A stretch of DNA of 64,000 bases. Source: Paractinoplanes polyasparticus. GTDB taxonomy: Bacteria > Actinomycetota > Actinomycetes > Mycobacteriales > Micromonosporaceae. The notes beneath the pieces were generated by a model that was given only the letters and a program-made list of their open reading frames with translations, was not told the DNA's origin and searched no databases. The translations under genes and the position numbers were made by a program. Shown here in pieces: positions 57,304 to 64,000 of this stretch (the stretch's first letter is position 1; every line of letters begins with the position of its first letter). The DNA is taken from positions 1-64,000 of the forward strand of contig NZ_JAHWFK010000031.1 in NCBI RefSeq assembly GCF_019710575.1, given 5' to 3'.

Positions 57304-60132
57304 TCATGGCAGGGTCCAGCGCTGGTTGGTGCCGCCGTGGCAGGTCCAGATGATCAGCTGGGTGCCGTTGGCGGAGCTGGCGCCGTTGGCGTCCAGACAT
57401 TTGCCGGAGCCGGTGTTGACCACCGATCCGTTGGCCCCCGCCGTCCAGTTCTGTGCGGCGGAACCGTTGCAGGTCGACAGTTGCACCAGGCTGCCGTCGG
57501 CGGTCGCGCCGCCGGCCACGCCCATGCACTTGCCCAGTGACCGCCAGGTGCTGCCGTTGCGGGTCCACTGCTGGTTGGCGCCGGCGCCGCAGGTCCAGAG
57601 CTGAATCTTGGTGCCGTCGGTGGAGCTGGCGCCGTTGACGTCGACGCACGAGCCGTTCGCGCCGACGATCCGGCCGGTGCCACCGCTGCTCGGTGCCGTG
57701 CCGATCGTGAACGCGTCCACGTCGAACAGCGTCCCGGAGCCGCCGCTGAACGTCAGGTACAGGGTGGTGGTGCCGGACGGCGCTGCGGACAGCGTCGTCG
57801 ACACGTCGGTGAAGGTCTCCCAGCTGCCGGTGGTCGGCACCGTGACGGATCCGAGGACCGTACCGGTGGCCGATCCGGCGCGCACCGAGAGCGTGCCCCC
57901 GCTGCCGCCCGACGAGACCCGGGCCGTGAAACGGTTCTCGCCCGCGAGCGCGTACCGCTGGAACGCGATCCAGTCGCCGTTCTGGATGTCGCCGACCGTC
58001 TGCCCGCCCTCGGCGGTCGTCTTGCTGAACAGGGAGGTGCCCGACTGGGTGTTCCGGTGCTCGGCCTGCCGGTGGCGGGGCTGGAGGATCTTCTGCGCCC
58101 GGGTGGTCAGCGCGGGCTGGCCGTTGGCGCCCTGGTCGGTGTATTCCGCGTCGAGCACCGCGAACAGGTTGGCCGCCGTGTCGTGCTCGCCGTCCACCGG
58201 GATCTGCAGCGTTCCCGAGCATCCGGTGCTCGAGCTGATCGGATGCGCGTGGTCGTCGTGGCCGAGCAGGTAGCTCAGCTTCACCCGGCTGCAGTCGACG
58301 GAGCCGTCCTCGGGATCCGACACCGTGATCGTGTACGGCACGCTGTCGCCGAAGGAGAAGAGCGCCCCGTCGGTCGGTGTGTTCAGCACGACCGTGGGGG
58401 CGGTGTTGCCGACCGAGATCGTGGTCGAGGCGCTGGCGGTGAGACCGGCGGAATCCGTCACGGTGAGCGTCACGGTGCGCTGGCCGGTAGTGGCGTAGGT
58501 GTGGCTGGGATTGGCCGCCGACGAGGTGCTGCCGTCACCGAAGTTCCAGGAGTAGGTCAGCGCCCCGCCTTCGGGATCGGACGAGCCGCTCGAGGAGAAG
58601 GCGACGGTGAGCGGTGCGGCGCCGGACGACGGGTTGGCCGCGACGCGGGCAATCGGCGACTGGTTGTTGCCGGCGCCGTTGTACTCGATGCGGTACAGGG
58701 CGGAACTCGCGTCGCCGTTGCCCCAGCCGGTGCCGTAGTCCAGCACGTACAGGGCTCCGTCGGGGCCGAAGGCGCTGTCCATGATCTGCGTGCCGCGCCA
58801 CGGGAAGTCGCTGATCAGCCCGGCCGACCCGTCGGCGTTGACGTCGACGCTCTTGATCCAGCGCCGGCCGAACTCCATCGCGAAGTAGTGCCCGTTCAGG
58901 GCCGACGGGAACTTCACCGTGGACGGGTTGGCGGCGTCGTAGCGGTACACCGCGCCACCCATCGGCGACTCCGAGCCGCAGCCGAACGCGGCCAGCGAAC
59001 AGTTGTCGTACTTGATCCACGCCGGGCGCGCGGCCGGCAGGTTGGTCAGCCCCGTGTTGCGCGGGGAGTTGTTGACCGGCGCGGCGCAGTTGAACCGGCT
59101 CCCCGACGGCCCGGACGGAAACGTGTAGTCCACATAGGTCTCGTTCGTCGTGTTCGAGCCGGTGCAGTAGGGCCAGCCGTAGTTGCCGGCGGAGGTGATC
59201 CGGTTGAACTCCACCTGACCCGCCGGTCCGCGTGTCGAGCTGGTCGTGCCGGCGTCGGGTCCGTAGTCGGCGACGTACACCGCGCCGGTCGGCTTGTCGA
59301 CGCTGAGCCGGAACGGGTTGCGCAAGCCCATCGCGTAGATCTCCGGACGGGTCCGCGCGGTGCCGGGCGCGAACAGGTTGCCCGAGGGGATCGAGTACGT
59401 CGCGTCCGCGTTCACCTTGATCCGCAGCACCTTGCCGCGGAGGTCGTTGGTGTTGCCCGCGCTGCGCTGGGCGTCGTAGACCGGGTTGCGGTTGGTGCGC
59501 TCGTCGATCGGGGTGTAGCCACCCGAGTCGAACGGGTTCGAGTCGTCCCCCGTGGACAGGTAGAGGTTGCCGGCCGCGTCGAAATCGATGTCGCCGCCGA
59601 CGTGGCAGCACATGCCGCGATTCGTCGGCACCTCCAGGACGGTCACCTGGCTGCCGGTGTTGAGGGTGTAATCGGCGTTGAGCGTGAACCTGGACAGCCG
59701 GTTCACCCCGTTCCAAGCGGAGAAGTCCGTGCCGGTTGCCGGCGCGTCACCTCCGGGCGTGGACAACGGCGGCGCGTAGAAGAGGTAGATGAACCGGTTG
59801 CCGGCGAAGCCCGGGTCCACGCCCACGCCCTGCAGGCCCTCCTCGTCGTGCGTGTAGACCGGCAGGGTGCCGATTACGGTGGTGACCCCGGCGGCGGTGG
59901 TTCGGCGCAGCACGCCGTTGCGGGCCGTGTGCAACACCGAGCGGTCGGGCAGCACCGCCATCGACATCGGCTCGCCCAGTTCTCCCACCCCTCGGGCGAG
60001 CTCGACCTGCTGGAAGTCAGCCGCGTTGACCGGGTGGGCGGCGGCCGGCGAATCGGGGCCGATGACTGTCGCCACCAGCCCGGCGGCCGTCAGAACGGCG
60101 GTCGCTGCCGCCGCCATCGCGCGTCTTCTCAT
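57304..60132 (-). CDS. Secreted PQQ-type sugar dehydrogenase with PKD, CBM and ricin B lectin
   Basis: A 942-residue exported protein with signal MAAAATAVLTAAGLVATVIG. The glucose/sorbosone dehydrogenase beta-propeller covers about residues 40-490 (GELGEPMSMAVLPDRSVLHTARNG, CCHVGGDIDFDAAGNLYLSTGDDSNPFD, RNPFRLSVDKPTGAVYVADYGPDA). A PKD domain follows (PLTVAFSSSGSSDPEGGALTYSWNFGDGS), an Ig-like strand set, a carbohydrate-binding module of the CBM6 kind (DWIAFQRYALAGENRFTARVSSGGSGG) and a three-repeat ricin B lectin nearly identical to that of the next gene. It probably oxidises sugars on bound polysaccharide, using externally supplied PQQ. It is the first gene of the operon. Confidence 0.9.
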   Translation of the reverse strand: MRRRAMAAAATAVLTAAGLVATVIGPDSPAAAHPVNAADFQQVELARGVGELGEPMSMAVLPDRSVLHTARNGVLRRTTAAGVTTVIGTLPVYTHDEEGLQGVGVDPGFAGNRFIYLFYAPPLSTPGGDAPATGTDFSAWNGVNRLSRFTLNADYTLNTGSQVTVLEVPTNRGMCCHVGGDIDFDAAGNLYLSTGDDSNPFDSGGYTPIDERTNRNPVYDAQRSAGNTNDLRGKVLRIKVNADATYSIPSGNLFAPGTARTRPEIYAMGLRNPFRLSVDKPTGAVYVADYGPDAGTTSSTRGPAGQVEFNRITSAGNYGWPYCTGSNTTNETYVDYTFPSGPSGSRFNCAAPVNNSPRNTGLTNLPAARPAWIKYDNCSLAAFGCGSESPMGGAVYRYDAANPSTVKFPSALNGHYFAMEFGRRWIKSVDVNADGSAGLISDFPWRGTQIMDSAFGPDGALYVLDYGTGWGNGDASSALYRIEYNGAGNNQSPIARVAANPSSGAAPLTVAFSSSGSSDPEGGALTYSWNFGDGSTSSAANPSHTYATTGQRTVTLTVTDSAGLTASASTTISVGNTAPTVVLNTPTDGALFSFGDSVPYTITVSDPEDGSVDCSRVKLSYLLGHDDHAHPISSSTGCSGTLQIPVDGEHDTAANLFAVLDAEYTDQGANGQPALTTRAQKILQPRHRQAEHRNTQSGTSLFSKTTAEGGQTVGDIQNGDWIAFQRYALAGENRFTARVSSGGSGGTLSVRAGSATGTVLGSVTVPTTGSWETFTDVSTTLSAAPSGTTTLYLTFSGGSGTLFDVDAFTIGTAPSSGGTGRIVGANGSCVDVNGASSTDGTKIQLWTCGAGANQQWTRNGSTWRSLGKCMGVAGGATADGSLVQLSTCNGSAAQNWTAGANGSVVNTGSGKCLDANGASSANGTQLIIWTCHGGTNQRWTLP

Positions 60133-60161
60133 GGATGGTCACACCTTCGCGCCGGAGGATA

Positions 60162-60173
60162 GTTAACGTTAAC
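60162..60173. promoter_or_regulatory. LacI-type operator of the lectin-glycosidase operon
   Basis: GTTAACGTTAAC, a perfect 12-base palindrome of the kind bound by LacI-family sugar repressors in actinomycetes. It lies 30 bases upstream of the dehydrogenase start and about 40 bases downstream of the predicted transcript start, i.e. as a roadblock. No LacI gene is in the window. Confidence 0.65.
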
Positions 60174-60216
60174 AAGGTGTTGGCGTACCGCTGCTCAGAG
60201 ATTCATATGACGTCAC

Positions 60217-60245
60217 ACGTTAGACATGTGATAGAAACAAGTCAA
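60217..60245 (-). promoter_or_regulatory. Promoter of the lectin-glycosidase operon
   Basis: Minus strand: TTGACT (60245-60240), 17-base spacer, TAACGT (60222-60217), fitting the actinomycete TTGAC-N17-TAnnnT pattern. It points into the dehydrogenase gene with the GTTAACGTTAAC operator downstream. The rest of 60246-60429 holds the upstream region of the GH5 gene with no further clear site. Confidence 0.5.
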
Positions 60246-60429
60246 TGAATTGTGGTCGCTGGAGCATCCAAAGCGGAGAGTCCCGTAAGGCCTGCGCCGA
60301 CGGCTACCTGATCCTCACGGTTCTGCGGATCGTGCGATTTGGTGCAGCCAGCCGTAGTTATTCGTATGACGTGTGTTGTATAGATGGACCGCAATGTCTA
60401 CGTTCACACCGTCCCAGAGGGGGATCGCC

Positions 60430-61962
60430 ATGATCCGACGGCGGATGACGCGTGCCCGCGCAGCCATCGTGTCGGCCGCAGTCCGGCTCGCGGCGCATCC
60501 TCCGTCGTGGCGCCACAGGGCCGGATGGCCCGCGGCAGGCCGCGTCGTCGCGGCCCTGGCCACCGCCGTGACAGCGCTGGCGGCGATCCCGCTGGCAGTG
60601 GTAGCCACCGCACCGAGCGCATCGGCCGCGACGAGCCAGTTCCGGGGCGTCAACTGGGCCCGTGCCGGCGACAACTTCACCGGCGAGCCGCTGGTTCTGT
60701 ACGGGTTGAGCAGCAGCGACAGCTACACCACCGTCCGCGCCAAGGCGGACGCCGTCCTCGCCGGTTTCGAGCGCAACCTCGGCGCGAACACCGTCCGGCT
60801 GCCGATCAACACCGTTTCCGTCGGAACGGCGTGGTGGAACTCCTACGCCGGCGTCATGGACTCGGCGACCGGCCGCGGCATGAAGGTCATCCTGTCCTTC
60901 TGGGACGACGGCCGGGCGTCGTCCGGTGGCCGGGTCACCGACACCGCCGCCTTCAACGCGATGTGGAACACCGTCGTGGCCAAGTACGGCGCCAACCCGC
61001 TGGTCTACTTCGAGCCGATGAACGAGCCGGGCGGCTACAGCGCGGCCGACTGGAAGAATGTGGCCGCCGCGTGGCTCGCCGCGCGACCGTCGGTGCCCCG
61101 CAACCGCGTGTTCATCAGCGGTTCCGGCCTGAACCAGGACATCAAGACGATGTGCGCCGACAGCCGCTTCGACGGGACGTACCTGTCGCTGCATCACTAC
61201 ACGTTCTTCAGCGGCGCGAAGACGTACGACGGGTGGGTGAACTTCCTGCGTGATGCGGTGGGCAGCTGCGCCGACCGGACCGTCATCGACGAGTTCGGCG
61301 CCCCCATGGACACGGGCCTCAACTACGACGACGCCAACAGCGCCGACAACTTCGTCCGCTACTTCCGCGCCACCACCCAGGTGCTCCGCGAGCTCGGCAT
61401 GGGCTCCGTCTACTGGCCCGGCATCGGCGGCAAGATCACCGCGGGGCAGAACGACGACTGGTACGCCATGCAGAAGCTGCAGGGCAGTGGCACCAACCTG
61501 ACCCTGACCACTCCGAACGCCACGGGAGCCGGGCGGCTGCAGTACAGCTGGGGCCTCACCGGCACCGACCCGGTGCCCGGCAACCGGCTACGCAACGGCG
61601 GATCGGGCCGGTGTCTCGACGTTCCCGGCGCCGTCACCGCCAACAACACCCAGGTCGCCATCTACGACTGCGGAACGGGTACGAACCAGCAGTGGACCGG
61701 CACTTCCGCCCGGGAACTGCGGGTGTACGGCACCAAGTGCCTCGACGCCCGAGGCAGAGGAACCGCCAACGGCACACCGGTCGTCATCTACGACTGCAAC
61801 GGCGGCGCCAATCAGCAGTGGAACGTCAACAGCAACGGCACCATCACCGGAGTGGCCTCCGGACGCTGCCTCGACGTGACCCGGAACGGCACAGCGAACG
61901 GCGCCCGCATCCAGTTGTGGGACTGTACGGGCGGATCCAACCAGTCGTGGTCCCGCGCGTGA
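60430..61962 (+). CDS. Secreted GH5 cellulase-type glycosidase with ricin B lectin
   Basis: A 510-residue exported enzyme. A long basic N-terminus precedes the signal helix VVAALATAVTALAAIPLAVVA and the cleavage region APSASAA. The GH5 barrel (residues about 65-370) shows FRGVNWARAG, LGANTVRLPINTVSVGTAWW, VYFEPMNEPGG (acid/base Glu), LSLHHYTFFSG and TVIDEFGAPMDTG (nucleophile Glu). The last 130 residues form a ricin B lectin with three repeats (NQQWTG, NQQWNV, NQSWSR). ATG at 60430 follows GAGGGGG. It likely cleaves beta-1,4- or mixed glucan or mannan outside the cell. It is divergent from the GH95 operon. Confidence 0.9.
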   Translation: MIRRRMTRARAAIVSAAVRLAAHPPSWRHRAGWPAAGRVVAALATAVTALAAIPLAVVATAPSASAATSQFRGVNWARAGDNFTGEPLVLYGLSSSDSYTTVRAKADAVLAGFERNLGANTVRLPINTVSVGTAWWNSYAGVMDSATGRGMKVILSFWDDGRASSGGRVTDTAAFNAMWNTVVAKYGANPLVYFEPMNEPGGYSAADWKNVAAAWLAARPSVPRNRVFISGSGLNQDIKTMCADSRFDGTYLSLHHYTFFSGAKTYDGWVNFLRDAVGSCADRTVIDEFGAPMDTGLNYDDANSADNFVRYFRATTQVLRELGMGSVYWPGIGGKITAGQNDDWYAMQKLQGSGTNLTLTTPNATGAGRLQYSWGLTGTDPVPGNRLRNGGSGRCLDVPGAVTANNTQVAIYDCGTGTNQQWTGTSARELRVYGTKCLDARGRGTANGTPVVIYDCNGGANQQWNVNSNGTITGVASGRCLDVTRNGTANGARIQLWDCTGGSNQSWSRA

Positions 61963-61991
61963 CACCGCAACCTGCCTGTCGGCGCGCGGCT

Positions 61992-62186
61992 TCAGATCGC
62001 GTGTTGCTGGATGTGGTCGATGATCGTGTCGAGACCGGCTTCCAGCGCTGCCGTGTTGTTCTGTGCCTGCGCGAGCAGCTGGCCGCCTTGCAGCGCGGCG
62101 AGCAGGGCGAGTGAGAGCCGCTCGGGGTCGGTGTCCGAGGGCAGGACGCCGCTGTCGAGAAGCCGGCCACCCTCGATACCGCGAAC
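61992..62186 (-). pseudogene. TetR regulator C-terminal relic
   Basis: The minus-strand reading RGIEGGRLLDSGVLPSDTDPE continues RLSLALLAALQGGQLLAQAQNN, TAALEAGLDTIIDHIQQHAI and a stop: the last 60-65 residues of a TetR-family regulator (family pattern D-DPE-LALALLAALQGG-LLAQ). The frame meets a stop at 62187-62189, which is the stop codon of the XRE gene, so the DNA-binding half has been removed and the junction is exactly at that gene's end. Confidence 0.7.
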
Positions 62187-63050
62187 TCAGTCAGCGGTCG
62201 AGGCTTCCTCGGCAGCTGCGAGGTCCTGGCTGCCGATGACCCGGAGCAGTTCGAGTTGCCCGACGGCGTCGGTGCCGGGCCGCGCGGTGAACACGAGCAG
62301 GCGCTGGTCCTGCCGGGCGGTGGTGAGCACCTCGCAGTCGACGTCGATGACGCCGAGGGCGGGGTGCACGACGCGTTTGCGGTCGCTGCGGCGTACGGCG
62401 ACGTCGTGGCGGTCCCACAGCGCGGTGAACTCGGTGCCGGTGGCGTGCAGGGCCTGGACGAGTTTGCCGGCCAGCGGGTCGTGCGGGCGCAGGGCGACAG
62501 CAGCCCGCAGATCGGCCACCAGGACCCGGCTCTGGTGCTCGTGGTCCTCCGGCGGGTAGAGGTTCCGGGCGCCGGGGTCGGTGAACCAGCGGTAGGTGAA
62601 GCTGCGCGCGAGTCCCGTGAAGACGGTCTGCTCGCCGAGCAGCGCGACGGCCATCTGATTCTGTACCAGGACGGCGCCCAGGTCGGAGATGATCTGGGCC
62701 GGCAGCGTGGTGAACGCGTCGAGCAGGCGGAGCAGGCCGGGGCTGACGTGGTCGTCGGCGCCGAAAGCGGGTGGGGCCGGGTGCCCGGCGAGATGGAACA
62801 GGTGGTCGCGTTCGTCGCGGTTGAGCCGCAGCGCCCGGGCCAGCGCGGTGAGCATCTGCGGTGACGGCTGCGGGCTGCGGGCCTGTTCGAGCCGGATGTA
62901 GTAGTCCGGCGACATTCCGGCGAGCTGGGCGACCTCGTGCCGGCGCAGGCCCGGCGTGCGCCGGCGGGCGCCGGGCGGGAGGCCGACGTCGGTCGGCTGC
63001 AGCAGTTCCCGGCGGCGTCGCAGGAAGTCGGCGAGCTCCTTCTGGTCCAT
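62187..63050 (-). CDS. XRE family regulator with MmyB-like ligand domain
   Basis: A 287-residue regulator. LADFLRRRRELLQPTDVGLP precedes the helix-turn-helix RRTPGLRRHEVAQLAGMSPDYYIRLEQARSPQPSPQMLTALARALRLNRDERDHLFHLAGH. The C-terminal half is the MmyB-like/MLTR ligand-binding domain (LLDAFTTLPAQIISDLGAVLVQNQMAVALLG, RSFTYRWFTDPGARNLYPPEDHE, DCEVLTTARQDQRLLVFTARPGT). I give ATG at 63050; ATGs at 63059 and 63062 are also possible and none has a clear ribosome site. It is divergent from the NmrA-type gene at 63185, the usual target in such pairs. Confidence 0.92.
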   Translation of the reverse strand: MDQKELADFLRRRRELLQPTDVGLPPGARRRTPGLRRHEVAQLAGMSPDYYIRLEQARSPQPSPQMLTALARALRLNRDERDHLFHLAGHPAPPAFGADDHVSPGLLRLLDAFTTLPAQIISDLGAVLVQNQMAVALLGEQTVFTGLARSFTYRWFTDPGARNLYPPEDHEHQSRVLVADLRAAVALRPHDPLAGKLVQALHATGTEFTALWDRHDVAVRRSDRKRVVHPALGVIDVDCEVLTTARQDQRLLVFTARPGTDAVGQLELLRVIGSQDLAAAEEASTAD

Positions 63051-63184
63051 GCTCCCCATCATGGGCGGGAGCAGCTGCGGGAGGGAGGGACCGGCGATAC
63101 CAGTGTCAGGAAGTCTCTCCCGGCCGTGCGATCAGGCGGGCACCTTGGTGAGGCAACCCCATCCCATCGAGCTAGGGAACCCGC

Positions 63185-64000
63185 ATGAAGATCCTCGTCA
63201 CCGGCGCCACCGGCACCGTCGGCGGTCACGTGGCCCGCCGGCTGTCCGGCCGCGGCCACGACCTCGTCGCACTGGTACGCGATCCCGCCCGGGCCGATCT
63301 GCCGGCCGACGTCACCCTCGTCCAGGGCGACCTCACCGATCCGGACGCCGTGCGCCGGGCACTGGACGGTGTGGACCGTGTCTTCCTCAACATGGCCGAC
63401 GACAACGGCGCTGTCTTCGCGAAGGCCGCCGCGGATGCCGGCCCGGGACACGTGGTGTTGCTGTCGTCGTTCACCGCGGTCATCGACCTGCCGTCGGGGG
63501 CCGGCAACATCATCACTGCCCGGCACCGGGCCGGTGAACAGGCCCTGACCGACGCCGGGGTGCCGGCGACGTTCCTGCGGGCAGCCGGTTTCGACTACAA
63601 TATTCTGATGTGGGCCGCCGGTGCGGCCGACGGCGTCGTCCGGGCGCCCAACGTCGACGTGAAACTGCCGGTGGTCGACCCGGCCGACATTGCCGCCGCA
63701 GCCGTGGCGGTGCTGACCGCGGCCGACCCGCGACCCGGTGCCTACTCGATCACCGGTCCGCACAGCCTGTCGGTGCGCGACCAGGTCGCTGTCATCAACG
63801 AGACGCTCGGCCGGGCGTACACCGTGCAGGAGATCAGCGAGGCCGACGCGGCCGCTGCCGCGTTCCGCCCGGGGACGCCGGACTTCGTCACCACCTCGGT
63901 GCTGGAGACCATGGGCTCAGGTGCTGCGGTCCTCACCCCGGCGGACGGGGTGAAGACCCTCACCGGCAACCCGCCGCGCCCGTTCTCGGCGTGGGTGGCC
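63185..64000 (+). CDS. NmrA-type NAD(P)H-binding protein (cut by window end)
   Basis: The frame is open from ATG 63185 to the window end (272 codons). KILVTGATGTVGGHVARRLSGRGHDLVALVRDP is the coenzyme site, LVQGDLTDPDAVRRALDGVDRVFLNM the next strands, VVLLSSFTAVIDLPSGAGNIITARHRAGEQALTDAGVPATFLRAAGF the NmrA middle, and VDPADIAAAAVAVLTA plus YSITGPHSLSVRDQVAVINETLGR the end. It is nearly complete: similar proteins are about 275-290 residues. It is divergent from the XRE/MmyB regulator across a 134-base promoter region containing CACCTTGGTG (63141-63150). It resembles the protein at 50134. Confidence 0.9.
   Translation, partial: MKILVTGATGTVGGHVARRLSGRGHDLVALVRDPARADLPADVTLVQGDLTDPDAVRRALDGVDRVFLNMADDNGAVFAKAAADAGPGHVVLLSSFTAVIDLPSGAGNIITARHRAGEQALTDAGVPATFLRAAGFDYNILMWAAGAADGVVRAPNVDVKLPVVDPADIAAAAVAVLTAADPRPGAYSITGPHSLSVRDQVAVINETLGRAYTVQEISEADAAAAAFRPGTPDFVTTSVLETMGSGAAVLTPADGVKTLTGNPPRPFSAWVA

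Noticed and set aside
58057..60162. 701-codon plus-strand frame
   Set aside because: Antisense of the sugar dehydrogenase; Val/Arg/Gly-rich and without motifs.

Overview
The window is very GC-rich DNA with many GTG starts, a mycothiol-dependent enzyme, a large ATP-binding LuxR regulator, GPP34, DUF2382 and DUF389 proteins, an LPXTG protein and several secreted glycosidases with ricin-B lectin tails. This points to a filamentous actinomycete, most likely Micromonosporaceae (Actinoplanes-like). That placement is inferred from gene content, not from a marker gene. No rRNA, tRNA, CRISPR array, prophage or intact insertion sequence was seen. The region reads as an accessory or chromosome-arm segment rich in regulators and gene relics.

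Layout. 1-14.2 kb: a UBP-zinc-finger relic, an alpha/beta hydrolase-DUF5996 pair, a divergent HxlR/enoyl-CoA hydratase pair, a small-multidrug-export-type membrane protein, two paralogous MerR regulators (one truncated) flanking an NAD(P)-binding protein and a giant LuxR regulator, a GPP34 protein, a DUF2382/membrane protein pair, and a phosphotransferase/mycothiol enzyme pair divergent from a MarR regulator. Four copies of one MerR-type promoter/operator (N19 spacer with dyad ACCnTGT-N7-ACAnGGT) tie this region into a predicted regulon. 14.2-17.6 kb: a copper operon under a CsoR-type operator, in which the CopZ chaperone is reduced to a 27-codon relic. 17.6-23.7 kb: aldo/keto reductase, a frameshifted epimerase, tautomerase, permease and GH3 relics, an intact cytosolic GH10 xylanase, a LysR regulator and an epimerase. 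23.8-41.4 kb: a signalling island with a chemoreceptor, SpoIIE phosphatase, diguanylate cyclase, GGDEF-EAL protein, anti-sigma-type ATPase and hybrid histidine kinase, interspersed with FUSC, TetR/methyltransferase and lipoprotein genes.

41.5-46.7 kb: an arginase relic, an APC-superfamily permease, and the wreck of a kdp potassium operon (kdpC tail plus a kdpD with three frameshifts and several deletions), then DUF389. 46.7-52.1 kb: a PadR-DUF1048-DUF1048-ABC exporter operon behind a 23-bp tandem operator, a TetR/NAD(P)H-binding divergent pair with a long-armed operator, and an LPXTG surface protein. 52.1-52.7 kb: a highly structured intergenic region followed by a 45-residue membrane peptide. 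52.7-62 kb: a secreted carbohydrate block with a three-gene, translationally coupled minus-strand operon (PQQ-type sugar dehydrogenase, ThuA/DUF1080 protein, GH95), every product ending in a ricin-B or related lectin domain, opposite a GH5-ricin cellulase. 62-64 kb: a TetR tail relic, an XRE/MmyB-type regulator and a divergent NmrA-type protein cut by the window end.

A recurring theme is decay without visible transposons: about a dozen relics show clean internal deletions, frameshifts or fusions. Many divergent regulator-target pairs still keep a recognisable inverted-repeat operator in the shared promoter.
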